The notes: generated by a model not told the origin, from the letters alone. A stretch of 64,000 bases of DNA from Duganella sp. Root336D2 (GCF_001425005.1 NZ_LMDB01000001.1:188393-252392); one strand, 5' to 3'; shown: positions 45,228 to 54,738, counted from the first letter of the stretch. A program made the numbers and translations.

Positions 45228-46382
45228 TCACTCCCCGAGCGCGATGCCGCGCTGCGCCAGGTTGCTGTACAGGGCACGCACGCCGAAGGTCCAGGGCGGC
45301 AGCTGGTCGCTGCGCTGCACGTGGTTGGCCAGGGTTCCCAGCGCCGGGCTGCTGATGCTGACGCGGTCACCCAGGTGGTGGGTGAAGCCGCCGCCAGCCG
45401 CAGCGCGGTCCTTGGTCGGCGAAAACATGGTGCCGAGGAAGAGCATGAAGCCATCGGGATACTGGTGGTGCTTGCCGCAGGTCTGGGCCACCAGGTCGAG
45501 CGGATCGCGGCTGATCTCGCGCATGCGGCTGGTGCCCGCCAGCTGGAAGCCGTCGTCGCCTTCGATCGCGAGGCTCACTTCCGCGTTGCGGATTGTGTCC
45601 ATGTCGAAGTGCTGGTCGAACAGGCGGATGAAGGGGCCAATCGAGCACGAGGCGTTATTGTCCTTGGCCTTGCCCAGCAACAGGGCGCTGCGGCCTTCGA
45701 TGTCGCGCAGGTTGACGTCGTTGCCCAGGGTGGCGCCCAGGGCCACGCCGGCGCCATTCACCGCCAGCACGATTTCCGGCTCGGGATTGTTCCATTTCGA
45801 GGATGGATGGAGGCCCACGGCGTCGCCATGGCTGACGGCAGACATTGGCTGCGATTTGGTAAATACTTCGGCGTCTGGTCCAATGCCCACCTCCATGTAT
45901 TGCGACCACAAGCCCTGCGCCAGCAGGTCTTGTTTCAGGCGCATGGCTTCATCGGAGCCGGGGCGGATTTCGGACAAGTCGACGCCAATGCGCGACTGGA
46001 TCTCACGCCGCAAGCCCGCGGCGTTTGCCGGATCGCCCTTTGCGCGCTCTTCGATCACGCGTTCGAGCAGGCTGACTGCAAAAGTGACGCCGCAGGCCTT
46101 GATGGCCTGCAGGTCGCACGGCGCCAGCAGGCGCAAGCCGCGGGCGGCGGCCGAGCCATCCACCAATTCTTCCGCCGTCCCGAGCAGCTCGCCGTGCAGG
46201 TTCGCCAGCAGTTCCTGCAGGCCGGCGCGTTCGAGCAGCGCGGACACGGTCGGCGCGTGCTGCGTGATGTCGAATACTTCGCCTTGGCGCACTACGACGA
46301 CTGCAGGGCCCACGTTTTCGCGCCAGACACGCCCTACCAGCAGCGCCCGCTCCAGGTCGGCCGGCAATATTCCATTCGTCAC
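45228..46382 (-). CDS. FAH-family 2-keto-3-deoxy sugar-acid dehydratase
   Basis: A 384-residue fumarylacetoacetate-hydrolase-family protein of the same length class as the 2-keto-3-deoxyxylonate dehydratase (XylX) of the Weimberg pathway. The C-terminal domain shows the metal-site pattern HPSSKWNNPEPEIVLAVNG and SIGPFIRLFD. It should convert the 2-keto-3-deoxy acid to 2-oxoglutarate semialdehyde (inferred); no semialdehyde dehydrogenase lies in the window. The start is a GTG at 46382 with AGGGAG upstream. It is the first gene of the operon with the SDR and the dehydratase. Confidence 0.85.
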   Translation of the reverse strand: MTNGILPADLERALLVGRVWRENVGPAVVVVRQGEVFDITQHAPTVSALLERAGLQELLANLHGELLGTAEELVDGSAAARGLRLLAPCDLQAIKACGVTFAVSLLERVIEERAKGDPANAAGLRREIQSRIGVDLSEIRPGSDEAMRLKQDLLAQGLWSQYMEVGIGPDAEVFTKSQPMSAVSHGDAVGLHPSSKWNNPEPEIVLAVNGAGVALGATLGNDVNLRDIEGRSALLLGKAKDNNASCSIGPFIRLFDQHFDMDTIRNAEVSLAIEGDDGFQLAGTSRMREISRDPLDLVAQTCGKHHQYPDGFMLFLGTMFSPTKDRAAAGGGFTHHLGDRVSISSPALGTLANHVQRSDQLPPWTFGVRALYSNLAQRGIALGE

Positions 46383-46449
46383 TTGAATCTTCTCCCTGAC
46401 TGGGTTGGTTGATTTACGAATGGAATGTTGCCCGCTAGCGCTGGTCTCG

Positions 46450-46483
46450 GCAATTATGAAAGTCACCAACGGCGTTCATAATT
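46450..46483. promoter_or_regulatory. Saccharide-locus operator, site 1 (fah operon)
   Basis: GCAATTATGAAAGTCACC at 46450-46467 begins 68 bp before the GTG of the FAH-family gene. Here the element is also mirrored: AATTATGAA (46452-46460) and TTCATAATT (46475-46483) form a 9-bp inverted repeat. Three more near-identical copies lie at the other promoters of the locus. Confidence 0.7.
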
Positions 46484-46500
46484 ACGCGTACTGGGTTCTT

Positions 46501-47997
46501 CTATCGTAATTGCGCAATGTATTGGCCATGCCCGGGCATGGCGGCCACTGCCTGGCTGATGGTCTCGCGCAGCCGGCTGAAGTGCTCATGCAGGCGCGCC
46601 AGGTCGAAAAGGTCGACCAGCGGATCGTAGGCCCTGGGTACGATCCCCAGCCCCATCAGGATCGAGACGTGGGAAGCGACGCTAAAGCCGTCCCGGTCGT
46701 AAATGGCCACGCGCCCAGTGGCCCGGAACAGCTCGATCTGGTGCCGCAAGGTGTCCGGGATCGCCATATTGGCGCAATAGCGCCAGAATTCGGAATCGTC
46801 GCGCCGGGTCGCCTTGTAGTGCAGGATGATGAAGTCGCGCACATACTCGTAGCGCTGCGACACCAGCCGGTTGAATTCATCGGCCAGCTCCGGGCTGGCG
46901 TCACGGTCGGGGAAATACTGCAGCAGCCAGCCAACCGAGTTTTCGATGATATTGATGCTGGTCGATTCAAGCGGCTCCAGAAAGCCGCTCGACAAACCGA
47001 TTGCCACGCAATTCTTGACCCATGACTTGCGGCGCCGTCCGGTGGTGAATCGCAGCTGGCGCGGGTTATCGAGGGCGCGGCCGTCCAGGCCGGCCAGCAG
47101 CACGCGTCCCGCCTCTTCGTCACTGGTAAAGCCGTTGCAATACACATGGCCATTGCCGGTGCGGTGTTGCAGCGGGATTCGCCAGGTCCAGCCGGCGCTG
47201 CGGGCGGTGGACGTCGTGTATGGCGTCAGGGGCTCCACCTTTTCAGAGGGTACGGCCTGCGCGCTGTTACACGGCAGCATGGCGCTCCAGTCGTCGTACC
47301 CGGCCTGGTAGACGCCTTCGATCAGCAGGCCGCGGAAGCCGGAGCAGTCGATGAACAGGTCGCCCTCGACGCGGCGCCCGTCGTTCAGCTTCACCGCGGT
47401 GATGAAACCCGTTTCAGGATGCTGCTCGACCTCACTGATCAAGCCTTCAATGCGCTGCACGCCGCGCTCCATTGCATAATCGCGCAGGTAGGCCGCGTAC
47501 AGGCTGGCGTCGAAATGATAGGCGTAAGAGAAGGCATTGGTCGCGGCAGGCTGGTCGCCGTAAGGCTCCATGAAGCGGTTACTGCGTGCCATGGCGGTCG
47601 CTGTCGACCATTCCTCGTAGGACGGCATGTCCTTGTATTCGCGGGCCAGGCGCAGCCAGTAGGTCACCGGCGAACGGTTTTCGATGGTGGGGCCGAAGTC
47701 GCCGAAGCCGTGGAAAAAGCGGTTGCCAACATGCCCCCAGTCCTTGAACTCGATACCGAGCTTGTAGGTGGCCTGCGTCTTGCGGACGAAATCGGCGTTA
47801 TCCAGCCCCAGCGCGTGGTTGAAGTAGCGGATGGTGGGCAGGGTCGCCTCGCCAACGCCCACCGTTCCGATCTCCGGCGATTCGACCAGCACGATCCGGC
47901 AGGCCTTGCCAAGCTTGAGCGCCAGCGGCGCAGCGCTCATCCAGCCGGCGGTGCCGCCGCCGACAATTACGATGTTCCGGATCGGCTTACCTGCCAT
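46501..47997 (-). CDS. Flavin-dependent halogenase, tryptophan-halogenase family, first copy
   Basis: A 498-residue FAD-dependent halogenase-like protein. The FAD motif GGGTAGWM, the family signature WTWRIPL (WxWxIP) and the lysine in TYKLGIEF, which in PrnA relays hypohalous acid, are present, along with VGVGEATLPTIRYF. It lies 13 bp after the GH35 gene in the TonB receptor-GH35-halogenase operon. Halogenases of the BrvH type are known from such receptor loci but their native substrate is unsettled. Chemical activity is likely from the residues; the physiological role is unknown. Confidence 0.92.
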   Translation of the reverse strand: MAGKPIRNIVIVGGGTAGWMSAAPLALKLGKACRIVLVESPEIGTVGVGEATLPTIRYFNHALGLDNADFVRKTQATYKLGIEFKDWGHVGNRFFHGFGDFGPTIENRSPVTYWLRLAREYKDMPSYEEWSTATAMARSNRFMEPYGDQPAATNAFSYAYHFDASLYAAYLRDYAMERGVQRIEGLISEVEQHPETGFITAVKLNDGRRVEGDLFIDCSGFRGLLIEGVYQAGYDDWSAMLPCNSAQAVPSEKVEPLTPYTTSTARSAGWTWRIPLQHRTGNGHVYCNGFTSDEEAGRVLLAGLDGRALDNPRQLRFTTGRRRKSWVKNCVAIGLSSGFLEPLESTSINIIENSVGWLLQYFPDRDASPELADEFNRLVSQRYEYVRDFIILHYKATRRDDSEFWRYCANMAIPDTLRHQIELFRATGRVAIYDRDGFSVASHVSILMGLGIVPRAYDPLVDLFDLARLHEHFSRLRETISQAVAAMPGHGQYIAQLR

Positions 47998-48010
47998 GCC
48001 TGCTTCTCCT

Positions 48011-49657
48011 TCAATAAGTGCCCAGGCGGATCTTCAGTACCGTGGGGTTGGCGGTGAAATTGATGCCATAGTCGGTCTGGTCGCCGTTCCAGTTGCGTTC
48101 CATAACCCATTTGCCCGCGTTGTCGAAATGACCCTCTTCCACGCGGGCGTACATCGAAGGCTTGCCGGCGTTCGCGCCGGCGCCCTCAAAGGCCAGACGT
48201 ATATTCTGGCCGATCACCACAAACTCGTTGGCGGCCACCTGTGCCAGGGCGGCGCCGCCGTTGGGCGACTCGGTGCCGGGCGGGCGGTCGCCGTTGTTGG
48301 CAGTCCCGAATTGCCATTCGCGGAACGATGCCGTGATTTTCCAGCCATTGGCATCGATCGTTTGCGGCTTGCGGTCCTCGGCCTCGGCAATGCCGAAAGT
48401 GCGCCCGTCCAGCGCCCACTGCGCCCACTGTCCCTGCATCGGGCGGAACGCCGCGTAGATCCTGCCGAAAGGTTCGGCCATGGCCTTGTCCTTCAGCTTT
48501 GATCCGAGCGGGTAGTTGCTGTAGTCGGCATAGTCGATGCCGAATGGCGCGACCCCGATCGCTCCGCGGCCCAGGATCTGGTAGACATACCGTGCATATC
48601 CGGCCGCATTGCCCATTTCAGGCACAAGCAAGGCATTGTCCGGACGCTGGAACAGGGAGAGCGTGGCCCCCACCTTGCTCGATTCAGGCGAGTACACGTC
48701 CGGCGCGGCAATGTCGATATGCGGCGCGGCTGCCTTGTAGATATCGATCACGTCGAAAGTCGGCCCGCCGCTGGCAAAGTTGCCCTTCCATGGCGCCATC
48801 GGCTCGATCGGGTCGCGCAGCGCGTTGTTGACATACATCGGCAGGTCGTAGACCGCACGCCCTGCTTTGGCCAGCGCTTCGATATAGCTCGCCACCGCGT
48901 AAGCGTGGAAGTATTCGTCGGCGTACGGGCCATACACTTCGGCCCAGGTGCCGCTGGCCGCACCCGGCACAGGCGCCTTCTTGCGCGCCAGGATAGCCGG
49001 CGGCACCGGCTGGCGGAAGGCCGCCTCCGCCTTCGCCCCGAAGTCGCGCACGGTGCCATAGGTGCCCACTTCGTTTTCTACCTGCACCATGATCACGGTG
49101 CGCTGCGCTGCATCGATCTTTTTCAGGTGCGCCATCAGGGCGACAAAGGCTTTCTTATCGGCCTGCAAAGTCTGTTCGCCAAACGGCGACAAGCAGTAGA
49201 TCCCCTTCCCCTCCCTGTCGACCATGCGCGGGAAACGCCGGTTATCAAACTTCACCCACTCTGGCGTGTACTGCGGTCCGGTGTTCTTCCAGGTGCCGAA
49301 CCACAACAGGACCAGCCGCATCTTGTTCTGGCGCGCCTGCGCGACCAGGGTATCGACGAAGCTGAAGTCAAACCTCCCTTCGTCCGGCTCCAGCTGCTCC
49401 CAGGCCACCGGAATTTCGACCGTGTTGGCATGCGCATCTTTTGCCGCCGCCCATACCTTATCCAGTGCGGCCGGATAATTGCTGGAATTGTGGGCCTGCA
49501 CGCCCAGCATGGTGAACGGCTTGCCGTCGACCAGCAGCGCATAGCGCCCGTCTTTACCTGCCAGCTGTGGAATCGGCGCCTGCGCCGCATCGGCAGTCGC
49601 AGCCAGCACGGCCATCAAGCCAAACGCCGCCATGCGGCGGCAGTGAATTCTTTTCAT
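48011..49657 (-). CDS. GH35-like beta-galactosidase with DUF5597 domain
   Basis: A 548-residue secreted glycoside hydrolase (signal peptide ending ADAAQA). The TIM barrel has an acid/base Glu in VQVENEVGTYG and a nucleophile Glu in LLVPEMGNAAG, as in GH35. The C-terminal 150 residues (DGRTFGIAEAEDRKPQTIDANGWKITASF to the end) look like the DUF5597 module. It likely removes terminal galactose, or a related sugar, from the imported oligosaccharide. It follows the TonB receptor by 55 bp. Confidence 0.88.
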   Translation of the reverse strand: MKRIHCRRMAAFGLMAVLAATADAAQAPIPQLAGKDGRYALLVDGKPFTMLGVQAHNSSNYPAALDKVWAAAKDAHANTVEIPVAWEQLEPDEGRFDFSFVDTLVAQARQNKMRLVLLWFGTWKNTGPQYTPEWVKFDNRRFPRMVDREGKGIYCLSPFGEQTLQADKKAFVALMAHLKKIDAAQRTVIMVQVENEVGTYGTVRDFGAKAEAAFRQPVPPAILARKKAPVPGAASGTWAEVYGPYADEYFHAYAVASYIEALAKAGRAVYDLPMYVNNALRDPIEPMAPWKGNFASGGPTFDVIDIYKAAAPHIDIAAPDVYSPESSKVGATLSLFQRPDNALLVPEMGNAAGYARYVYQILGRGAIGVAPFGIDYADYSNYPLGSKLKDKAMAEPFGRIYAAFRPMQGQWAQWALDGRTFGIAEAEDRKPQTIDANGWKITASFREWQFGTANNGDRPPGTESPNGGAALAQVAANEFVVIGQNIRLAFEGAGANAGKPSMYARVEEGHFDNAGKWVMERNWNGDQTDYGINFTANPTVLKIRLGTY

Positions 49658-49712
49658 GCGTCTTCCATGATGAAATAGGCAGCACGCCGCCTCGGCGTGC
49701 CGCCAGACCGTT

Positions 49713-52700
49713 CTAGAACGAGTATCGCGCCTGCAGGTAGTAGCTGCGGCCGGTGAAGTTGGCGAAGTGCTCCTTCATGCCGATGTGCTGCTGCACGTAC
49801 TGCTTGTACATGGCATTGTTCAGGTTGCCGACGTTGAACGCCACGGTCATATTGTCGGTCACCTTGTACTGCAGTCCCAGGTCCAGTTGGCCGTACGCGC
49901 CACCCCACACCGGCAGGGCGTAGTTCACCGAGTTCAATTGGCCCTTGTTCGGGCTATCCGGGTTCTGGTCGATACCATCGGTGCCATTGCTGCCATAGGC
50001 ATTGATCACCTGCAGGTACTTCGAACGCCAGCTATATGCCAGGCGTCCCGACCACGGACCTTTATCGTACAACAACGCCAGGTTGTAGGCGTTCTTCGAC
50101 ATGCCCGTCAGCGGCATATTGCCGATCACGCGGCCGTCGGTATCGCAGCCGGCGAGGTCACGCAGCGTATTGGCCACCAGCGTGCCCTTCGGCGTGCACC
50201 ACAGGCCGGTCGGCGCGTGCATGTCCAGCTTGCTGTCGATATAGGTGTAGTTGCCTGAGACACCAATGCCCGACAGCAAACCCGGCAGCTTGTCGAAATA
50301 GTGCTGGAATCCGAGTTCGGCGCCACGGGCGCGGCCCTCGGCACCGTTCACCGGTCCCGTAGTCAGGAAATCGTGCGCCGCGCCCGCACCATCGGTCAAG
50401 GTGTAGAACGAGGTGCGGTTGATGATGATGTCCTTCAGCCGTTTGTTGAACAGCGACAGCGTCGCCGAACTGCCATGGCTGCCATACCATTCTGCCGTCA
50501 GGTCCAGGTTGTTCGAAGTGGTCGGCTTGAGCATGGGGTTGCCGTTGGCGCTGCCCTTGTAGTCGATCGAATCGAGCACCGTCTGGTTGGTCGCCGCGTC
50601 GGTGTGCGTGTTCACCTTCTGTTCCAGCGTGGTGTACTGCTGCATCATGTAAAAGTCCGGCCGCGTCATGCCTTTCGACGCGGCGAAGCGGAACTGCAGC
50701 TCGCTGCCGACCTTCATGCGCAGGTTCAGGCTCGGCAGGACGTTGGTGTAATTATGTTCGACGGTACGCTTTTCAGACAGCTCCGCAATTGCCGGCACGC
50801 CCGGCGGCTGGGTTCCGGTCGGCGGGCTGAACAAGAACATCCCGACCGCCTGCGCTTGCGTCTTGACGACCCGCGTGCCGATGTTGCCATCGACCGGATA
50901 GGGCAAGCTGTCGATGGCGAAACGGAGCTGGGCATAGGCCGCCTTGGTGCGCTCGTGCTGCTCGTTGGTATCGCTCGGGCCGCCGAATGGCGAAGGCTTC
51001 CAGTTGGTGCAATCGCCGGTCGGCCCCGGGTTTTTGCAGAAGTTGTTGGCGTAGCCGTGCAATTCATTGAACATCGCCGGCGTGGCGTCAAAGGAGCCGG
51101 CCACTGTCGCCGGGGTTGGCACAACGATTGTCGGCGGTGCCGGCAAGGTGCCGTTGAAGAAACTGCCGAAAGCGTGCGTGGTGTAGTTCTGTCCCAGGCG
51201 CGGATCGGTCAGGACGGCGAACTGGCTGTATGGCTGCCAGCTGTCACCGACCGACCAGGTCTGCGTGATGTTGGACCATTCGTTGCCGCCATTGCCGCCA
51301 TGGGTACGGTTGGTGAGCGAGTCGCGCTTGGTCGCGCGCACACCGAAACGCAGGTCCTGCAGGACGGGCGAATCAAAGATGAACCTGGCGTCCAGGCGTG
51401 CCGCATTTTGCGTGGCAACCGCCTTGTCGCGGTGCTCCTGGCCAAAACTCCAGTAATAGTGCGAGGGATCGGCCAGCCAGGCACGGTCGGCGGCGTCGAA
51501 GGTGTAGGTCGGCGGCGAGGTCCTCAGGTCCATCGTTTCCTTGGGCATGAAGCCGCCCAGGCCGACCGTGTTGTCAAATCCTTTGGTGGTGGCGCGGGTG
51601 TGCTGCAAGTCGGCCTTGAACACCCATTGGTCGGAAGCGCGCCACTGGGCGTTCCAGGACAGGTCGGAGGTGTCAGCCTTTCGGGCGGTGGTACGCGCGT
51701 CGGTGCCGAAGCCGATGCCGTTGCTCAGGCCAAAGCCGCCATCGGTCGGATTGCGCAATACGCCCGTCAACAGCGCCCCTTTTTCGTCGTACGTCGCGCC
51801 CGGATCGACGGTGAGCGTCGATGCAGTGGTGGTCATGAAGAACCCGCTCTCCTCCGTATGGATCTTGTACTTCGATTTGAAGTACGTCAGCCCGGAGGAG
51901 AGATCGCCCTTCTTCCATTGCAGGGCGCCATACAGGCCCTGGCGGGTGCGGTCGAACGTGTTCGAGTTCCAGCTGGCGCCCGGGCTGATCCAGCGCAACT
52001 GGCCTGGCGTGATATCGGCGCGCGGCAGGTAGTTGCTGACGCCGAGGGCATCGCTGGCGGTGGAAATCTGCGAATGCGAAAGGTCGAGCAGCGCGCCGAC
52101 CTGTCCGATCGGGGTGTCCCAGCGGTTCGACACCAGGCCGGACACCGCCGGCTTGGTCTTGCCGCTGCGGCTGGCGCGCGAGCCTTCCACCGACAGCGCG
52201 GACTTGAAACCCTTGTAGTCGAATGGCATGGCGGTGCGCAGGTTGACCAGGCCGCCCACCGCGCCTTCGATCTGCTCGGCCGATGGATTCTTGTACACGT
52301 CCACGCCGGCCATCAGCTCGGGCGGCACGTCCTCGAAACTCAGCGCACGGCCACCGTTGGCGGAGAACGAATCGCGCCCGTTCAATTCCGAGCGCACATA
52401 GCTCAAGCCGCGCACCGACACGCCCGTACCTTCGGCGGCGAAGTGCTGGATGCCATCACCCAGGCCTTGCATCGGGTCAGCGCGGTTCATGGTGCGGTCG
52501 ATGCTCACGCCAGGAATGCGCTGCAGCACTTCGGTAACCGAACGGTCCGGCAATTTGCCGATGTCGTCGGCCACGATCGAATCGACAATCTCGTCGGAAT
52601 TCTGCTTGATCTTCAGTGCCGATTCCAGCGCGGCGCGTTGGCCCACCACTACCACGGTGTTCTCACTGCCCTTGCCGGCAGCTGCTGTTTGCGCCAGGGC

Positions 52701-52769
52701 GGCGCCGCTTGCCAGCAGTGCGATGTGCGCCGCGGCCATGGCGATCGCTGTCTTCCTCAAGTGTTTCAC
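49713..52769 (-). CDS. TonB-dependent receptor of the TIGR01782 saccharide type
   Basis: A 1018-residue outer-membrane receptor: signal peptide (ending GAALAQ), plug domain (NTVVVVGQRAALESALKIKQNSDEIVDSIVADDIGKLPDRSVTEVLQRIPGVSIDR) and a 22-strand barrel ending in GRSYYLQARYSF with terminal Phe. It belongs to the group found with halogenases in saccharide loci of Xanthomonas and Caulobacter. It imports oligosaccharides through TonB energy. The start is a GTG at 52769 with GAGAGG about 8 bp upstream. It leads the operon with GH35 and the first halogenase. Confidence 0.95.
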   Translation of the reverse strand: MKHLRKTAIAMAAAHIALLASGAALAQTAAAGKGSENTVVVVGQRAALESALKIKQNSDEIVDSIVADDIGKLPDRSVTEVLQRIPGVSIDRTMNRADPMQGLGDGIQHFAAEGTGVSVRGLSYVRSELNGRDSFSANGGRALSFEDVPPELMAGVDVYKNPSAEQIEGAVGGLVNLRTAMPFDYKGFKSALSVEGSRASRSGKTKPAVSGLVSNRWDTPIGQVGALLDLSHSQISTASDALGVSNYLPRADITPGQLRWISPGASWNSNTFDRTRQGLYGALQWKKGDLSSGLTYFKSKYKIHTEESGFFMTTTASTLTVDPGATYDEKGALLTGVLRNPTDGGFGLSNGIGFGTDARTTARKADTSDLSWNAQWRASDQWVFKADLQHTRATTKGFDNTVGLGGFMPKETMDLRTSPPTYTFDAADRAWLADPSHYYWSFGQEHRDKAVATQNAARLDARFIFDSPVLQDLRFGVRATKRDSLTNRTHGGNGGNEWSNITQTWSVGDSWQPYSQFAVLTDPRLGQNYTTHAFGSFFNGTLPAPPTIVVPTPATVAGSFDATPAMFNELHGYANNFCKNPGPTGDCTNWKPSPFGGPSDTNEQHERTKAAYAQLRFAIDSLPYPVDGNIGTRVVKTQAQAVGMFLFSPPTGTQPPGVPAIAELSEKRTVEHNYTNVLPSLNLRMKVGSELQFRFAASKGMTRPDFYMMQQYTTLEQKVNTHTDAATNQTVLDSIDYKGSANGNPMLKPTTSNNLDLTAEWYGSHGSSATLSLFNKRLKDIIINRTSFYTLTDGAGAAHDFLTTGPVNGAEGRARGAELGFQHYFDKLPGLLSGIGVSGNYTYIDSKLDMHAPTGLWCTPKGTLVANTLRDLAGCDTDGRVIGNMPLTGMSKNAYNLALLYDKGPWSGRLAYSWRSKYLQVINAYGSNGTDGIDQNPDSPNKGQLNSVNYALPVWGGAYGQLDLGLQYKVTDNMTVAFNVGNLNNAMYKQYVQQHIGMKEHFANFTGRSYYLQARYSF

Positions 52770-52902
52770 TCTGAATCCTCTCGTTCTAACTTATTGATCT
52801 GGTCACCGTGACCCGATGCAGCGCGGCTACGCCGCCGTGCCGGCGCGCGAGCTGCGCATTGCTTAGGAGTGCCTGGCGGGATAAGCCTGAATCGCGCCGC
52901 GC

Positions 52903-52956
52903 CTAGACGGCGCGTGCTGTTTCGCCGCTTTGCGCGGCAAGAATTCGAATTTTCAT
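52903..52956 (-). CDS. Possible leader peptide in the TonB receptor mRNA
   Basis: A 17-codon frame encodes MKIRILAAQSGETARAV, with a strong GGAG six bases before its ATG (52956) and stop TAG at 52905-52903. It ends 133 bases before the receptor start. The message over it contains two successive small hairpins: GCCGC-GCAAA-GCGGC and GCGCCG-N8-CGGCGC. Its distance from operator site 2 (68 bp) equals that of the first genes at the other sites (59-75 bp on the near side), which supports its being the first translated frame of this transcript. Regulatory function is inferred. Confidence 0.5.
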   Translation of the reverse strand: MKIRILAAQSGETARAV

Positions 52957-53024
52957 TGATATCTCCATTATCTGTTTTATAACCTCTGGCGGGCAAACCA
53001 TTCTGCCTTCGGCTGCACCCGGCG

Positions 53025-53042
53025 GCAATTGTGAAAATCACC
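53025..53042. promoter_or_regulatory. Saccharide-locus operator, site 2 (TonB receptor operon)
   Basis: GCAATTGTGAAAATCACC; the core GTGA-AAA-TCAC is a perfect short palindrome. It lies 68 bp upstream of the leader ORF and 255 bp upstream of the TonB receptor start, just after the GH29 gene. Confidence 0.7.
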
Positions 53043-53076
53043 AATACAACAAACGAAAATCTGTAATCCCGCCCTG

Positions 53077-54738
53077 TCAGGTGATCTTCAGCACGTTGGC
53101 GTAGGCCAGCGCAGGTTTGTGTGCCGGCAGCGTCACCTGCAAACCGTCGGCGCCCTGGCGGAAAGCCAGCGGGCGCCCGCTGCTTGCCAGCTCAATGCGC
53201 GCAATGCGTTTTTTCAGGTACGGCGTTGCAGCGCGCAGCGTCTTGATCAGCACCTTGCCATCCTGCGGCCAGCCCATCACGAAGGCATACACCGCATCGC
53301 CCTTGGCGGTGAAGCGGATATCGGCCGCCGAGAACGGCTTACCCTTGCCTTCGTTGAAGCCCGCACCGGACACCGGTGCGGCTGCGTCTTCCATCACTGG
53401 GCCTTCACCAAACACAGTCCAGGGGCGCGTGTCGTAAATTGCCTCGCCGTTGCGCGCCATCCAGCGTCCGATTTCCTCCACAATCGCGGTCTCCTGCGAG
53501 TCGATGGTGCCATTGGCGCGCACCGGAACGCTGAGCAGAAGGTTGCCGTTCTTGCTGACCACGTCGATCAGGGTGTGCACCACGGCCTGCGCGCTCTTGT
53601 AGGCGCGGTTATCGTAGATGCGCCGGTCGTAGTGCCAGCTGCCGATGCAGGTGCAGGTCTGCCATGGCAATGCCTCAATCTTGTTACTCTGGCCGCGCTC
53701 GATGTCCCATACCATGCTGCGGCGCTGCTGTTCATTCAGGATCTTGCCGTTGACGACAGCTTCCAGCTTGCCCTTGGTGGCAATGCTGCGGTTATACATG
53801 TGGGCCGCAAGGCGCAGCCCGACATCGCTGAACGGATACAAAGGCAGCACGGTATCGTCGTAGTACACCAGGTCCGGATCGTAGGTATCGATCAGGTCGC
53901 GCGTGCGGTCGAAGAATTTGTCGCAGTAAGCCTTGTCCGGAATCGCGGCTCCTCCACCCCAGTGCCATTGTTCGTTGTTCACGCCGCCGTCGCCTTCCGC
54001 CTTGCTCAGCGGATGGCGCTGTGCATACAGTGCTTGCGGGTCGATCCCTTCCCACCACCTTCCCAGGCCATCGAGGCGCGTCAGGTTGCCGTCGTAAGGG
54101 ATGCCGGCATAGGGACCGCTCTTGTCCGAACGCTGCGCCAGTTCATACCAGGTCCAGGCATGGGCGGCGTGCACACTGACGCCGAAACGCAGGCCGTTGG
54201 CGCGGGCTGCCTTGCTCCAGCCTGCGATCAGGTCCTTGCCCGGTCCGATCTTTGTCGAATTCCATTCCGGCTGGTAGCGGCTGCTGTAGGTGTCGAAGTT
54301 GTCATGGTGGTTGGCCAGGGCGACAAAGTACTTCGCGCCTGCTTTCTTGTACAAGGCGACCAGACCGTCCGGATCCCATTTTTCAGCCTTCCATTGATGG
54401 ATGACGTCCTTGAAACCGGCTTGCGAAGGGTGGCCGTACTTCTGCAGGTGATTGCGGTAGGCGTCGCTGCCCTCCTCATACATCAGCCTGCCGTACCAGT
54501 CGCCGAACTCCGGTGCGCATTGCGGGCCCCAGTGGGCCCAGATGCCGAACTTGGCGTCGCGGAACCATTCAGGTACCTGGTATTGGTCCAGCGATTCCCA
54601 TTCCGGCTTGAACGGCCCGGAGGCGATCGGGGTCGCGGCGCCCGGCGCCAGGGTGTCGGCCGCAGCGCGCGCCACGCCAGACAGTGCGGCTGCAGGCACG
54701 GCGGCTCCCATATGCTTCAATAAGTCTCGTCGTTTCAT
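53077..54738 (-). CDS. GH29 alpha-L-fucosidase, Tat-exported
   Basis: A 553-residue fucosidase. A twin-arginine signal (KRRDLLKHMGAAVPAAALSGVARA) is followed by the GH29 barrel: WFRDAKFGIWAHWGP, YFVALANHHDNFDTY and YDPDLVYYDDTVLP, where the first Asp of YDD is the expected nucleophile. A C-terminal beta domain follows. It removes alpha-L-fucose, as found on plant xyloglucan side chains. It starts 26 bp after the second halogenase gene. The start at 54738 is set by the Tat signal; the frame is open further upstream within that halogenase. Confidence 0.93.
   Translation of the reverse strand: MKRRDLLKHMGAAVPAAALSGVARAAADTLAPGAATPIASGPFKPEWESLDQYQVPEWFRDAKFGIWAHWGPQCAPEFGDWYGRLMYEEGSDAYRNHLQKYGHPSQAGFKDVIHQWKAEKWDPDGLVALYKKAGAKYFVALANHHDNFDTYSSRYQPEWNSTKIGPGKDLIAGWSKAARANGLRFGVSVHAAHAWTWYELAQRSDKSGPYAGIPYDGNLTRLDGLGRWWEGIDPQALYAQRHPLSKAEGDGGVNNEQWHWGGGAAIPDKAYCDKFFDRTRDLIDTYDPDLVYYDDTVLPLYPFSDVGLRLAAHMYNRSIATKGKLEAVVNGKILNEQQRRSMVWDIERGQSNKIEALPWQTCTCIGSWHYDRRIYDNRAYKSAQAVVHTLIDVVSKNGNLLLSVPVRANGTIDSQETAIVEEIGRWMARNGEAIYDTRPWTVFGEGPVMEDAAAPVSGAGFNEGKGKPFSAADIRFTAKGDAVYAFVMGWPQDGKVLIKTLRAATPYLKKRIARIELASSGRPLAFRQGADGLQVTLPAHKPALAYANVLKIT

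Noticed and set aside
50301-52811. 836-residue plus-strand frame opposite the TonB receptor
   Set aside because: Antisense shadow; composition is Arg/Gly/Val-rich and shows no structure, while the receptor is complete.
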